This document shows positions 36,248-45,582 of a stretch of 64,000 nucleotides of DNA, piece by piece (the first letter of the stretch is position 1; every line of letters starts with the position of its first letter). Under the pieces are notes generated by a model. The model had not been told where the DNA came from. It searched no databases and saw only the letters and a list, made by a program, of their open reading frames with translations. The stretch comes from Candidatus Thiodiazotropha endoloripes (GTDB lineage Bacteria; Pseudomonadota; Gammaproteobacteria; Chromatiales; Chromatiaceae): the NCBI GenBank assembly GCA_001709035.1, contig LVKA01000011.1:124001-188000 (forward strand), in the 5' to 3' direction. The position numbers were made by a program, and so were the translations under genes.

Positions 36248-37149
36248 CTAAAACCAGCTTTTAGCCCAGCCTATGGCTGCATCCACGGCCTTTTCGCCGG
36301 CAATGCCTCCCACGATCCCACCTATGACAGCACCAGCACCAATGGTGATAGGATTGGCCCCCAGGGCACCCAACTTAGCACCGACCAGTGACCCGGCCGC
36401 GATACCCCCAAGTGCGCCCCCGGCAACCCGGGTAGCCTCTTCGGTCTTGTTGTCGGCTGTGGCAATGCGGGCTGCACCGAGGGCGACGCCGGCCACGGCA
36501 AAACCTCTACCGATGTTGCCCAGTCTGCCAGCCAGCTGGTTTGCTCCAATGTTGGTTTTGTTGGCAGAGGCTACTGATCCGGGCTTTGGCCCTAGTCCAG
36601 GTCGTGTGGCTTCGATCACAGCGCGCGTGGCAGGCGGTGTTGCTGCTCGTGCTGTGGCTTTGGCTGCGGTTCGGCCCTGCACATCTTTAGGGTCCAGCTG
36701 GGATACGGCTGCATTGTATCCGTTGCGAGCCCGTTCGGCGCCAATGCCTTCACTCGCAGCCAAGGTTGAAAGACCCTGCAGGCCGACTTCGGCTTGATCA
36801 GTCCACTGTTGTCGTTTGGTGCTGGAACATGACCGGCCAACTGAGTTGCTGTCGTTGGTGCGGTGCTTAACTGCTCTGCCTTTGTGGGAGCGCTACTGAG
36901 CAGATCTGCAGTGGTTGGTGACAGGCTAAGGGAGTCTGCAGTCGTTGGGCTGTTTGCCAGATTGGAGCCTGTGGTGTTGTGGCAGGAGGTCTTGGAATCT
37001 TCCAAAGAGTTTCCGATACCGGAAACTCCGGAATTCAATCCGCCGATACTCTCTGATGTGCTGCTGTCAGATCCCCCGCCCATGCCACTATCAACACCAA
37101 TACCAGAACCGCCAGAAGTTCCGCCAATACCACCTGCTGAATCTGCCAT
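36248..37149 (-). pseudogene. Frameshifted glycine-rich, membrane-active-looking protein (effector-like)
   Basis: A good start (ATG 37149 behind GGAGA) opens a Gly/Ser-rich leader and a repeat of the type SPTTADSLS (four copies, residues about 68-110). The frame then drifts near 36790-36840. The other frame picks up QQWTDQAEVGLQGLSTLAAS and continues to an intact stop at 36248, ending in a glycine-zipper-like segment (GAGAVIGGIVGGIAGEKAVD). Such C-termini occur in membrane-inserting toxins and in some type VI secretion effectors. One or two lost or gained bases would restore about 300 residues. Toxin assignment is inference. Confidence 0.55.
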
Positions 37150-37343
37150 GATCGGGTCTCCACAAAACGATCTTAAGGATTTTTATCCTAGCTGTTAATC
37201 CATATGGTGGTGTATTGGAGATATCCCTAGCTAGGGTTATTCCCAGCGCGCCAGTTTTTTTCATCTGTTCGGGTTTTTACAATTTTTATCCTGAGTGCGG
37301 ATTTATGCTTTTTCCATGATCTGAATATTTAAGGAGAAAAGTC

Positions 37344-38093
37344 ATGTTGCAAAATCCGAAAATTCACTTGGCTCTGATGGGCCTCTTCTCTCTGTCCATG
37401 AGTGTTTCGCTTGCCGCAGAACAGCGTGTGCAATTTGGCGTGGTGGCCTCGGCCAATAGTAGTTTTTATGAGGATGTCGGCCAGGATTACTATTTGCTGC
37501 CGCTTCTGCTGGTGGATTATGACCGTTTCTATCTGCAGGGAATCGATGCCGGCTATCGCTTCTTTGAGGGGGAGACTCAGAGTTTGGCATTGGAGGTTCG
37601 TCGTACCTTCGATGGTTATGAGAGCGACGATAGTGATGCGCTGGAGGGCATGCGGGACCGGGATCAGGCCTGGGAGGCTGGGCTGGTCTATGAGGTGAAT
37701 CTGCTGGGCGGACAGGCCAAGGCCAAGCTGCTGCATGATATTTCCAATACACATGATGGATTCACAGGTCGGGTTGAGTATGAGCGTTCGTTACTGACCG
37801 GCAGTACCTATATGGTTAACTGGTTTGGCGGATCGGAATACTGGAGCCGTAAGAAGACCGACTACTACTTCGGCGTGACAGCGGAAGAGGCGACTTCAGT
37901 GCGGCCAGTCTATACGGCGGATGAGAGCTACAACCTGTTTGCCGGTGTCAACGCCGTGAAACGATTCAATGATCGATACTCGCTGATTGCCAGTGCTGAA
38001 TACCAATGGATGACGGATGAGATCAATGACAGTCCCTTAACCACCAGGCAGGATCAGTGGACTCTCTACGCTGGTATCTTTTATGAGTTTTAA
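37344..38093 (+). CDS. MipA/OmpV family outer-membrane protein
   Basis: 249 residues. Sec signal peptide (1-25, cut after SLAA), then a beta-rich outer-membrane barrel with alternating aromatic strands and the family's typical FYAGxxYEF-like end (WTLYAGIFYEF). LPLLLVDYDRFYLQGIDAGYRF near residue 50 fits MipA/OmpV. MipA is a scaffold for murein enzymes in E. coli; OmpV relatives are porin-like. GGAGAAAAGTC precedes the ATG. Likely followed by the CPBP protease gene 55 bases on. Confidence 0.85.
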   Translation: MLQNPKIHLALMGLFSLSMSVSLAAEQRVQFGVVASANSSFYEDVGQDYYLLPLLLVDYDRFYLQGIDAGYRFFEGETQSLALEVRRTFDGYESDDSDALEGMRDRDQAWEAGLVYEVNLLGGQAKAKLLHDISNTHDGFTGRVEYERSLLTGSTYMVNWFGGSEYWSRKKTDYYFGVTAEEATSVRPVYTADESYNLFAGVNAVKRFNDRYSLIASAEYQWMTDEINDSPLTTRQDQWTLYAGIFYEF

Positions 38094-38147
38094 CCCGGCT
38101 TCTCAGTTTTTTCTGGTGATCCGATTTTTGATAGAGAGGATGTGGCA

Positions 38148-39014
38148 ATGAGTGAAAGATTTAACTACCAAGCGAAAAAATACTTTCTGACCGTGTTTGC
38201 AGCTACCGGAATCTTCTGGAGCGTTGGAGCTGTTATGAGCTTCCATCCTGATTGGGTTGATTACTATATGCTGCCCATGCTGCTTGGCTTAATGGTGCCG
38301 GCCATTGTGGCTGTGGTGTTGATATGGGAGCAGCAAGAGGATGACTTGCGTAGGGATTTCAAATGTCGTCTGTTCAGTCTCAGTCTGATCAGGCCTGGGG
38401 TGTTTCTTCTCTCACTGATGTTGATGCCGCTCTCTGTGCTGTTGTCGATTGTTATCTCGCTAGGAATTGGTGGCTCTGTCGATCAGTTTCAGGTCTCAGA
38501 GGCCTTTTCGTTCAACAGCGGTTTTGTACCGGTAATGTTGTTGCTGTTTCTGGCCGCCCTGTTTGAGGAGTTGGGATGGCGGGGTTATGGATTTGAGAGT
38601 CTTGAGAAAGGGCGAAGCTTTTTTTCGGCTTCCCTGCTATTCGGCCTGCTCTGGTCTGCCTGGCACCTGCCGCTGTTGTGGGTGAATGAATCGTATCAGT
38701 ATGAGATCTATCAGATTAGCCCCTGGTATGCGGCTAATTTCTATCTGAGTACTGCGGTATTGGGTGTGATCATAAGCTGGGTCTGTCATATCAATCAACG
38801 CAGTATCCTGGTGGCGATCCTGTTTCATTTTGTCGTCAACCTATCACAGGAGATGCTGAGTATGACGCAACAGACGAAGAGTATTCAGACAGTTGTTCTG
38901 ATTCTCTTTGCTCTGGTGATTATCCGTAATCAATGGTCGCTGTTCATGCGTAAGCGAGAGTCGGAGATCACCAGTACCAGAGATATTGACTCTGTTGGTC
39001 AAAATTGGTCTTAA
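38148..39014 (+). CDS. CPBP-family intramembrane glutamic protease
   Basis: 288 residues from ATG at 38148 (AGAGAGGA site; a GTG six bases earlier is the alternative). About eight membrane helices. The Abi/CPBP motifs are LFEELGWRGYGF (EExxxR, near residue 140), then FGLLWSAWHLPLLWV (FxxxH), and a third HFVVN motif near 225. Such proteases include Rce1-like enzymes and bacteriocin immunity proteins; the substrate here is unknown. Its end overlaps the convergent AraC gene by 47 bases. Confidence 0.88.
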   Translation: MSERFNYQAKKYFLTVFAATGIFWSVGAVMSFHPDWVDYYMLPMLLGLMVPAIVAVVLIWEQQEDDLRRDFKCRLFSLSLIRPGVFLLSLMLMPLSVLLSIVISLGIGGSVDQFQVSEAFSFNSGFVPVMLLLFLAALFEELGWRGYGFESLEKGRSFFSASLLFGLLWSAWHLPLLWVNESYQYEIYQISPWYAANFYLSTAVLGVIISWVCHINQRSILVAILFHFVVNLSQEMLSMTQQTKSIQTVVLILFALVIIRNQWSLFMRKRESEITSTRDIDSVGQNWS

Positions 39015-39990
39015 GGTATTGGCCGGGTGTCATACCGGTATAACGTTTGAAATCCTTGATGAAATGAGCCTGATCAAAATAACCGCTGCGATAGGCCAGT
39101 TCAGTCAGGTTGATGGACTGGCCTTTCGATAGGGTATGCCAAAGCTGTTGATGGGTTTGCTGGAATCTCAGGTTGCTTTGGATTTGTTTGAAAGACATGC
39201 CATAGACTTCTGCATAGCGCTTTTGCAGCCAGCGTTCGCTCTTTTGGTAATATTGCGCCTGTTCGGACAGGCTCTGCTGCAGGCTGGGAAGCGGTGGTAT
39301 AAAACCCTTGGTAGCAGTGGCCTGATGACTAATGCTGTTTGATGGTGAGATGTTGTGAATTTCGAGGCGTTGGTTGCTGATCTGCTGCCACAGGTGTTGA
39401 AGGAGGTAGCGCTCAACGATTTCGATCAATGCCTGACCGGTATCGGCGGCTTCCATCTCCTCCAGCATTAGACTGCTGGTGGGTTGACCTAAAAGATCGG
39501 CCAGTTGCAGGTCCTCTTCGTCGAGTTCTCTGGGAGCAGTTTGAAAGAGTTCATAGAAGGTTATCGGATAGAGATCTACCTTTAGATTCTTGATCGGCCT
39601 TGATTGTTTGTCACTGGCGAGTTGATAGATATCGAACCATTGTCCCAGGCCTAGTTTGATGTAGGTCCGTTTTGCAATTTCGTAGCCTGATGCCGGTTTG
39701 TTAGTGGCTGAGGCTGGTTTTTCAAGCTGGGCAAACCCGTGCCCCTGGCCACGTATTTCACTCAGTCCACCATAAAACTCGAAGTAGAGTTGGGTCATCA
39801 CAGTGGGGTAGGCTCGGGTGATCAGTTTGGCATCCTGCTCGTACAGGCAGCCTATGGAATAGGTGTAACAGGCGATATACCGGTTTAACAGCGGATGAGT
39901 AGGGCTGGCTGATCCATAATCGACCCAAGAGCGATGTTGCTTCTGTTCGGCAAGTAACTTCAGGCGTTCAATGTCTTCACTGGCAGGCAT
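38968..39990 (-). CDS. AraC-family transcriptional regulator
   Basis: 340 residues. The last 100 carry the two helix-turn-helix motifs (LTELAYRSGYFDQAHFIKDFKRYTGMTPGQYL), and the N-terminal 220 form an unusual sensor part like the DUF6597 type (YTYSIGCLYEQDAKLITRAYPTVMTQL). Its start is 2 bases from the stop of an upstream membrane-protein gene on the same strand, so the two form an operon. Target genes unknown; the divergent neighbours beyond are candidates. Confidence 0.85.
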   Translation of the reverse strand: MPASEDIERLKLLAEQKQHRSWVDYGSASPTHPLLNRYIACYTYSIGCLYEQDAKLITRAYPTVMTQLYFEFYGGLSEIRGQGHGFAQLEKPASATNKPASGYEIAKRTYIKLGLGQWFDIYQLASDKQSRPIKNLKVDLYPITFYELFQTAPRELDEEDLQLADLLGQPTSSLMLEEMEAADTGQALIEIVERYLLQHLWQQISNQRLEIHNISPSNSISHQATATKGFIPPLPSLQQSLSEQAQYYQKSERWLQKRYAEVYGMSFKQIQSNLRFQQTHQQLWHTLSKGQSINLTELAYRSGYFDQAHFIKDFKRYTGMTPGQYLKTNFDQQSQYLWYW

Positions 39991-39992
39991 GG

Positions 39993-40364
39993 CTACATAA
40001 AGGCATAGATCAGGAATGCGCCAAATGCTGCGGCTAACAGGCCACCAATCCGGCCATAAGTTTTTGCAATGGAAAGTGCCCAGGACATCAAGCCACGGAA
40101 GCCATTGCGGCCAATTACTGTTAACACGACGGCTGCAATAACCGAGAGCCAGCCGAGGACTTCGATGATTAATGGAAATTTCGATTGTGAGGACTGGCTG
40201 ATCAGGAATATTCCCAGGATCAGCCTGACAGTAACGGCCAAGATGTGAAGCCCTGGCTCTTCCTGTTTGTCTTTTAAATAGCTTAAAACGATTCCCGGAC
40301 TGGTCAGGATAATCAGACCAGCAATCAGTATCAGAGCCCCGAATAAGATTATTACTGAAATCAT
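39993..40364 (-). CDS. Small membrane protein co-transcribed with the AraC regulator
   Basis: 123 residues, three to four hydrophobic helices (about 4-28, 42-58, 64-86, 100-122). No recognised domain. It precedes the AraC gene by 2 bases, so it is probably translated first in that operon. Confidence 0.65.
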   Translation of the reverse strand: MISVIILFGALILIAGLIILTSPGIVLSYLKDKQEEPGLHILAVTVRLILGIFLISQSSQSKFPLIIEVLGWLSVIAAVVLTVIGRNGFRGLMSWALSIAKTYGRIGGLLAAAFGAFLIYAFM

Positions 40365-40415
40365 CGTGCGATCACTTAAGTTTAGTATTGGCTGAGAAAA
40401 CCAGGTTAACAGGCT

Positions 40416-41054
40416 CTAGCTAAATCCATCCATCAACACAAAATCAAACTTTGCTGACAATTTTACTATACCATTGTCAGTGGGGCGAAACTCCGCCAGC
40501 ACCATCGGGCGAAGTATGCTGGGAATGCGTTGAAACAGAAAATCTTCACTGTTTTGCGCTTCTCCCTCGACATAGATCTGAGTGACAAAGGGCCTCATAC
40601 CATCACGGAAAACTGCAGCATGGATATGCGGTGTGCGACCCGGGTAGGGTACAGGCCGGATGGTGCGAAAACGGTAGCGCCCCTGGTCGTCCGTTATGTT
40701 TCTACCAAACCCCTGAAAATTACGGTCCATGGGTGTTGAGTGGTCATCTTCACTGTGCCGGTAGCGGCCGTTGACGTCGCACTGCCAGATTTCAACCACA
40801 ACGCCGCTCAGTGGATTGCCGTTGATATCGATTACCTTGCCATAGAGCTCGGCGATGCTGCCTTTGGCAATCCCCTTCACGCCGGAGATTTGCGTCAGGT
40901 CGTTATCATCGTCGAGCATGGGAAGGTCCGGGTAGAATGGGCCGGCTGACTGACGGGGGGTTAATAGCTGCTTGGCGTAGGCAGGTAGGCTAAGCAGGCC
41001 GGCACTGCCGCCCAGTATCAGATTGCGACGACGTTTATTGATGTGCTCTGACAT
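40416..41054 (-). CDS. Tat-exported intradiol ring-cleavage dioxygenase-like protein
   Basis: 212 residues. A twin-arginine leader (KRRRNLILGGSAGLLSLPAYA) indicates export. The remainder is the protocatechuate 3,4-dioxygenase-like fold: SAGPFYP, LYGKVIDINGNPLSGVVVEIWQ, and likely iron ligands Y and H in GRYRHSED, VPYPGRTPHIHAAV. Typical enzymes of this class split catechols between the hydroxyls in the cytoplasm; exported versions are known but their substrates are mostly not. It is preceded and followed by unrelated genes on the same strand. Confidence 0.85.
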   Translation of the reverse strand: MSEHINKRRRNLILGGSAGLLSLPAYAKQLLTPRQSAGPFYPDLPMLDDDNDLTQISGVKGIAKGSIAELYGKVIDINGNPLSGVVVEIWQCDVNGRYRHSEDDHSTPMDRNFQGFGRNITDDQGRYRFRTIRPVPYPGRTPHIHAAVFRDGMRPFVTQIYVEGEAQNSEDFLFQRIPSILRPMVLAEFRPTDNGIVKLSAKFDFVLMDGFS

Positions 41055-41261
41055 GGTTGTCTCACTATCAGGGTGTTAAGCGACTGAATTTGGTTTATCT
41101 ACGGCTTTCGATTTGAGTTGTAAAACAAGAAAAGAAAAGCCCTGGGGGGAATTTTGATAGGCCAGTGACTGGCGATTCCCATCCTTGCCTCAATTATGGC
41201 TTGTTGGACATATTTATCTTTAATATGATCCATGTGTTTGCCATCCTCTTGAACTGCCGGA

Positions 41262-41855
41262 TTAAATTATTGGTTTATAGAGTGGTGTTTGCTTCGTATC
41301 CGTGTTGTTTGTCAGTGTGCGGATCTCATCCACAGTATAGCGGGGAGTGATATGGCGTGGGCAGTTCCAGTCAAAAGCCTTGACCTTTAAGGTAACCAGT
41401 CGTTCTGTTTGGCCTTTGTAATCGGGATTCTCCAGCTGTTCACGCAATACGTGATCCTCATCGGCTTCCAGGATCGAGGCTTCTGCCCAGATTTTCAGGC
41501 GCTGCTGGTTTGGGTAATTCATTAAAATCAGTGAGACTTTACGATTGGCTTCGATGTTACCGGTAGAGATGTACTGCCCATTGCCGCGAAAATCTGCATA
41601 GCCCAAAGTGAGTTCGTCGATAACTTTCAGAAAACCGGGTTCACCCCCTCGAAACTGTACGTAGGGCCAGCCGTTTTCTCCGATGGAAGCCATATAGAAA
41701 CTGTCACGGGACTGAATGAATAGCGCCTCTCTGGCCGTCAGTTGAAAACGGTCCCCTGACGCTTCCATGCGCTCATAAGTCTTGCGGGTACCGTAACGTG
41801 ACTGGGCTTTTTTCACGCTCTCTGTGAATGCGTATTGTGTGAAGTTCTTGTTCAT
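41262..41855 (-). CDS. Pyridoxamine 5'-phosphate oxidase-like (FMN-binding split barrel) protein
   Basis: 197 residues. The family core is FIQSRDSFYMASIGENGWPYVQFRGGEPGFLKVID with the following NRKVSLILMNY, and the C-terminal PRHITPRY. These proteins bind FMN and may reduce flavins, haem or small stress-related compounds. The N-terminal RYGTRKTYERMEASGDRF is common to a subgroup annotated as general flavin oxidoreductases. Length normal; single gene with its own promoter region upstream. Confidence 0.85.
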   Translation of the reverse strand: MNKNFTQYAFTESVKKAQSRYGTRKTYERMEASGDRFQLTAREALFIQSRDSFYMASIGENGWPYVQFRGGEPGFLKVIDELTLGYADFRGNGQYISTGNIEANRKVSLILMNYPNQQRLKIWAEASILEADEDHVLREQLENPDYKGQTERLVTLKVKAFDWNCPRHITPRYTVDEIRTLTNNTDTKQTPLYKPII

Positions 41856-41976
41856 GTTGAATCTTCCTGTGTGTTACAGACCCAAGGTTGTACCCCCCCT
41901 TTGCTGTAGGGGCTGTTTACACCGCTGGGTGCAAAAACGGTCCCAACCCCGAATGGTGGTGACTTAGCCAGTATTT

Positions 41977-42037
41977 GGTGGGGCATGGCCCCACCCTACA
42001 CTCTGGATTCGACAGTAGGGTGGGGCCATGCCCCACC
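41977..42037. repeat. Perfect 23-bp inverted repeat (GTGGGGCATGGCCCCACC type)
   Basis: The arm at 41977-41999 (GGTGGGGCATGGCCCCACCC plus TAC) is exactly inverted at 42015-42037, with a 15-base loop. Each arm is itself partly palindromic. A related half (CAGTGGGGCATGCCACCCTA) occurs near 17617-17636. It lies past the glutaredoxin gene (minus strand) and upstream of the PNPOx-like gene. It could act as a strong RNA hairpin or be a dispersed REP-like element. Confidence 0.65.
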
Positions 42038-42073
42038 CAACGATCCTCAATACAGAGCAGGGGGTTGTCAGTC

Positions 42074-42340
42074 TCAATAGTGGGTGTCGTTAGCGCTCTT
42101 TTTCGCTTTGATCTCAGAGAGATCCAGCTTTGAGAGCTCATCGAATCCACCAATAGCGATGTCGTCGATGAAGATCTGCGGCACCGTGCGTCGGCCAGAT
42201 CGCTCCACCATCTCAACCAGGCGTGCCTGGTCCGATGAGACATCGATCTCTTCATAATCGAGACCCTTGGCCTGTAGCAGGGACTTGGCCCGGTTGCACC
42301 AGGGGCATTGGTTGGTTGAGTAGATTTCGATATGGTTCAT
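42074..42340 (-). CDS. grxC: Glutaredoxin 3-type
   Basis: 88 residues from ATG at 42340 with an AAGGAG leader (a longer frame upstream lacks one). CPWC is the redox site (TNQCPWCNRAK), TVPQIFID holds the cis-proline and GGFDEL the glutathione-binding end. Reduces protein-glutathione disulfides using glutathione. Divergent from the sigma-54 regulator; the three 14-bp operator-like sites lie in the shared 180-base gap. Confidence 0.93.
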   Translation of the reverse strand: MNHIEIYSTNQCPWCNRAKSLLQAKGLDYEEIDVSSDQARLVEMVERSGRRTVPQIFIDDIAIGGFDELSKLDLSEIKAKKSANDTHY

Positions 42341-42458
42341 GATCTCTCTCCTTAAAAACTTTTTTTGGGTGATTGCTCGTTTCAGTGAAGGGTACAGCGC
42401 AAACGGCATGCCAGACTATTAATCCATAAAAAACAATCGGTTATAAAATCCTGGCAAC

Positions 42459-42511
42459 CACAAAAACTTGTGTTCCTCAAAAACTTGAGCTTTACTCCTT
42501 AAAAATTTGAG
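42459..42511 (+). promoter_or_regulatory. Three tandem copies of a CTCAA-N4-TTGAG quasi-palindrome
   Basis: CACAAAAACTTGTG (42459-42472), CTCAAAAACTTGAG (42476-42489) and CTTAAAAATTTGAG (42498-42511) share the pattern CxCAAAAACTTGxG. Centres are 17 and 22 bases apart. The third overlaps the ribosome site of the sigma-54 regulator (ATG 42521). This looks like a multi-site operator, probably for autoregulation, and may also act on the divergent grxC. The orientation (CAA outside, TTG inside) is not that of an FNR site. Confidence 0.6.
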
Positions 42512-42520
42512 GTGAAATCG

Positions 42521-44326
42521 ATGGTCGATGAACTGTTTGAGCAGGCGCCAACCCTGCTGGCTCTGGTGGATCGGGATCTGACCTGTCGCAATCTGAGCCT
42601 CGGTTGGCGTGTCCGGCTTGGACTGGCCGCAACTGACGCTGCAGTGAGCCTCTCCCTGGCGGATCTGTTCCTACTGGAAGCGATGCCAGAGTTTGAGGGG
42701 CGGTTGAAGCAACTGCTGCAAGGCAGTCAGTCGTTGCAGGATCTACCAGTCTGTCTGTTAGGTGGGGATAAGGTGACAGACGGTTTTCTCTCGGCCTGGT
42801 GCATCGATGCCGAATCGCTTGTTCTGGCGGCGACCTGCAGTACTCATCTGAACCAGGCCCTGGAGGAGCTGCGCCAGCTGCGTACCATGCATGAGCTGAT
42901 TCTCAACGCGGCGGGAGAGGGGATCTACGGTCTCGATGTCAATGGTCTGGGTACCTTTGGTAACGCCGCTACCACAGAGATACTCGGCTGGCGGCCCGAG
43001 GATGTGATCGGCAAACGCTCCCACGACATCCATCACCACTCCCACTTGGACGGCTCGCCCTATCCCCAGGCCGAGTGTCCGATCTATGCCGCATTGCAGG
43101 ATGGTGAGGTACACCGGGTCGATGATGAGGTGTTCTGGCATGCAGATGGGTCGCCGGTACCGGTTGAGTACACCAGTACGCCGATCGTTAAAGAGGAGAA
43201 GATTCAAGGCGCGGTAGTCGTGTTCCGGGATATCTCGGAACGTAAGGAGAATGAGCGTCAACGGGATGCGGCTTTTGAAGAGATCAAACAGCTTAAGGAA
43301 CAGTTGGAGCAGGAGCGGGACTATCTGCGGGACGAGATAAAGAGTGAATCGGACTATGGTGAAATCATCGGTGCCAGTGAGGCGTTGAAACGCACCATGG
43401 CACAGATAGCAGCAGTGGCGGCAACACCTGCCAATGTGCTGATTCTGGGTGAGTCGGGGGTTGGTAAAGAGATGGTGGCCCGGGCGATCCACGAGCGAAG
43501 TGAGAGGGCGGGCAAGCCGCTGATCAAGGTTAACTGCGCCTCCATCCCCAAGGCGTTATTCGAAAGCGAGTTCTTCGGTCATGTCAAAGGGGCGTTTACC
43601 GGTGCTCACCGCGACCGCATCGGGCGTCTGCAACTGGCCCAGGGTGGCACCCTGTTTCTTGATGAAGTGGGAGAGATTCCACTGCATCAGCAGGGTAAGC
43701 TGCTGCGCGCTCTGCAGGAAAGGGAGTTTGAACGGGTTGGAGACGATCGGACAGTCAAGGTCGATGTTCGGGTGGTGGCTGCAACAAACCGGAACCTGAT
43801 GAACGAGATGAAGCGGGGTAGCTTCAGGGAAGACCTCTACTACAGGCTGGGTGTCTTTCCCATTACGGTGCCGCCGTTGCGGGAGCGCAGAGAGGATATC
43901 GCTCCTCTGGCTGACCACTTTCTTGAGCGAACCTGCCATGAGCTGGGACGCGATCCCATGCGATTGTCGAAACAGCAGGTGAAGCAGCTATCGGCGCATC
44001 CGTGGCCAGGCAATATTCGGGAGCTGAAAAATGTCATTGAACGGTCGGTGATCCTGAGTACAGGCAATCGTGCCCGTCTCGATCTGGCACTTAGCGTCAA
44101 TAGTGACCCTGCTGCAGTGGCGATGTCCGTACAGAGCGTGGAGGATGAAAGCGGTTTTCTGACCGATGCGGAAATGCGTGCCAGGGAGAAGCAGAACATT
44201 ATCGCGGTATTGCACCATGCTGATGGACGTGTATGGGGCCCTGAGGGTGCTGCCGATCTATTGGGGGTTAAACCATCGACTTTGGCCTACAGGATGAAAG
44301 TGCTCGGACTGAGTAAGACAGGTTAG
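42521..44326 (+). CDS. PAS-domain sigma-54-dependent transcriptional activator
   Basis: 601 residues from ATG at 42521 (GAGGTG site; a GTG nine bases earlier is the alternative). N-terminal PAS-like region (10-100), a second PAS (about 130-240) with [24 protein letters not shown], then the AAA+ activator: Walker [11 protein letters not shown], the sigma-54-contact loop [16 protein letters not shown] and R-fingers, and a Fis-type C-terminal HTH ([21 protein letters not shown]). Signals through PAS, so perhaps redox or small ligands. There is no receiver domain or partner kinase. Promoters it serves are unknown. Confidence 0.92.
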   Translation: MVDELFEQAPTLLALVDRDLTCRNLSLGWRVRLGLAATDAAVSLSLADLFLLEAMPEFEGRLKQLLQGSQSLQDLPVCLLGGDKVTDGFLSAWCIDAESLVLAATCSTHLNQALEELRQLRTMHELILNAAGEGIYGLDVNGLGTFGNAATTEILGWRPEDVIGKRSHDIHHHSHLDGSPYPQAECPIYAALQDGEVHRVDDEVFWHADGSPVPVEYTSTPIVKEEKIQGAVVVFRDISERKENERQRDAAFEEIKQLKEQLEQERDYLRDEIKSESDYGEIIGASEALKRTMAQIAAVAATPANVLILGESGVGKEMVARAIHERSERAGKPLIKVNCASIPKALFESEFFGHVKGAFTGAHRDRIGRLQLAQGGTLFLDEVGEIPLHQQGKLLRALQEREFERVGDDRTVKVDVRVVAATNRNLMNEMKRGSFREDLYYRLGVFPITVPPLRERREDIAPLADHFLERTCHELGRDPMRLSKQQVKQLSAHPWPGNIRELKNVIERSVILSTGNRARLDLALSVNSDPAAVAMSVQSVEDESGFLTDAEMRAREKQNIIAVLHHADGRVWGPEGAADLLGVKPSTLAYRMKVLGLSKTG

Positions 44327-44386
44327 TTTCAGATCAGAGGATAATCTGGGTACTCCTTTACAGGTTCTGTCCTGTTCAGCTAAAAC

Positions 44387-45484
44387 TCAGGTTTGCTGGT
44401 TAACCACGCTGTGCGTCATGGGTGTCGCCAGAGCGATGCTATGCCTTTCCGCCGTCTGCCAGATGATCTCCCGGAAAAACTGCCGAATCTTGATCAGATT
44501 GCGAACATCCTTGGTGTAGTAGTAGATTGACCATTCAATTGCATGATCACCGGTATCGTTGACTCGAATCTCTAGCTCATACTGTTTCTCAATACCGATG
44601 TCGGCACTCTTCTTCACTTCCTCGTAGGCCTCTTCAAACATCTCCCGTACTTTAGCGGCATCCACATCGTAGCCGATCTTGAAGCCCATCTTTTCACGCA
44701 GGCCTTTTGCGGATGCGAATTTCGACAGATTGTGAATCGTGTAGTCACGGAACTTGGCATTCTTCAACATGATACGGTGGTTGTTGACCATATTGAGGAT
44801 CTCTGTGTGGAACATTTTGGTCTTGTAGACCACGCCGATATAGGGTGTGCCTTCGGTGATCTCTACCACATCACCCTCCTCAGCCATGCCGCTGTTGAGG
44901 ATGATCAGGCCACTGAAAATATCCGGTGCCCAGGCATTGTGGGTCAATGCCAGGAAAACGCCAATGAAACCAATCACGCCCCCGGCCTCCAGCAGGCCGC
45001 TAAAGCCGAGAATCTGTACTACCGAAATCAAAACAATGATGAAGATGAAGATGCCTGATAACAGGGTCATCAGGCGGCTGTTGTAGGTTTCGACACTCTT
45101 TTTAACGCCATTGACCTCTCTGGTTTTGCCGAATTTACGCCGTGCAATGTAACCAATGATGTGAGCGGAGAGGTAGCCCAAATAGATCACCACGAAGACA
45201 GAGACCAGCTTCAGTCCAATACCCCTGTCACCAGTTGGCAGATAGAGGTGGTAGTAGCCAAAGGAGAGAATGATGAGCAGGTTCAGGGCACGGATGACAT
45301 GCACCCGGTTGAGGTTGCGGTTGGCGCTCACATTATCGTGATAGATCAGCTCCAGTATCCGTCTGGCAAATATCATCAACAGGATATTGACAGCGATGAC
45401 GATAAAGTCCAGCGCGCCCAGACGTGTGAATATGTCGGCATGGTCTCCGATTAAGCCTCTAAACAGCTCCGCTATTGCTTCCAT
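44387..45484 (-). CDS. MscS-family mechanosensitive ion channel
   Basis: 365 residues from ATG at 45484 (a TTG six bases earlier is possible). Four N-terminal membrane helices, then the MscS core: glycine- and alanine-rich pore helix (LLEAGGVIGFIGVFLALTHNAWAPDIFSGLIIL), the beta domain GDVVEITEGTPYIGVVYKTKM, and a mixed C-terminal domain. Opens under membrane tension to release solutes after osmotic downshift. Not in an operon. Confidence 0.9.
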   Translation of the reverse strand: MEAIAELFRGLIGDHADIFTRLGALDFIVIAVNILLMIFARRILELIYHDNVSANRNLNRVHVIRALNLLIILSFGYYHLYLPTGDRGIGLKLVSVFVVIYLGYLSAHIIGYIARRKFGKTREVNGVKKSVETYNSRLMTLLSGIFIFIIVLISVVQILGFSGLLEAGGVIGFIGVFLALTHNAWAPDIFSGLIILNSGMAEEGDVVEITEGTPYIGVVYKTKMFHTEILNMVNNHRIMLKNAKFRDYTIHNLSKFASAKGLREKMGFKIGYDVDAAKVREMFEEAYEEVKKSADIGIEKQYELEIRVNDTGDHAIEWSIYYYTKDVRNLIKIRQFFREIIWQTAERHSIALATPMTHSVVNQQT

Positions 45485-45582
45485 AATCAAGTCCTGGGTA
45501 CATGATGTTTGTAGTGTTCTGTTAGGTAAAACAATCTAACATGCGGGTGGTTCTCTGTAGAATATAGAAATAGAGCGTAACT

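Noticed and set aside
42459-42511. FNR/CRP-type sites
   Set aside because: FNR boxes are TTGAT-N4-ATCAA; here the halves are in the opposite order (CTCAA-N4-TTGAG), so an FNR reading does not fit.
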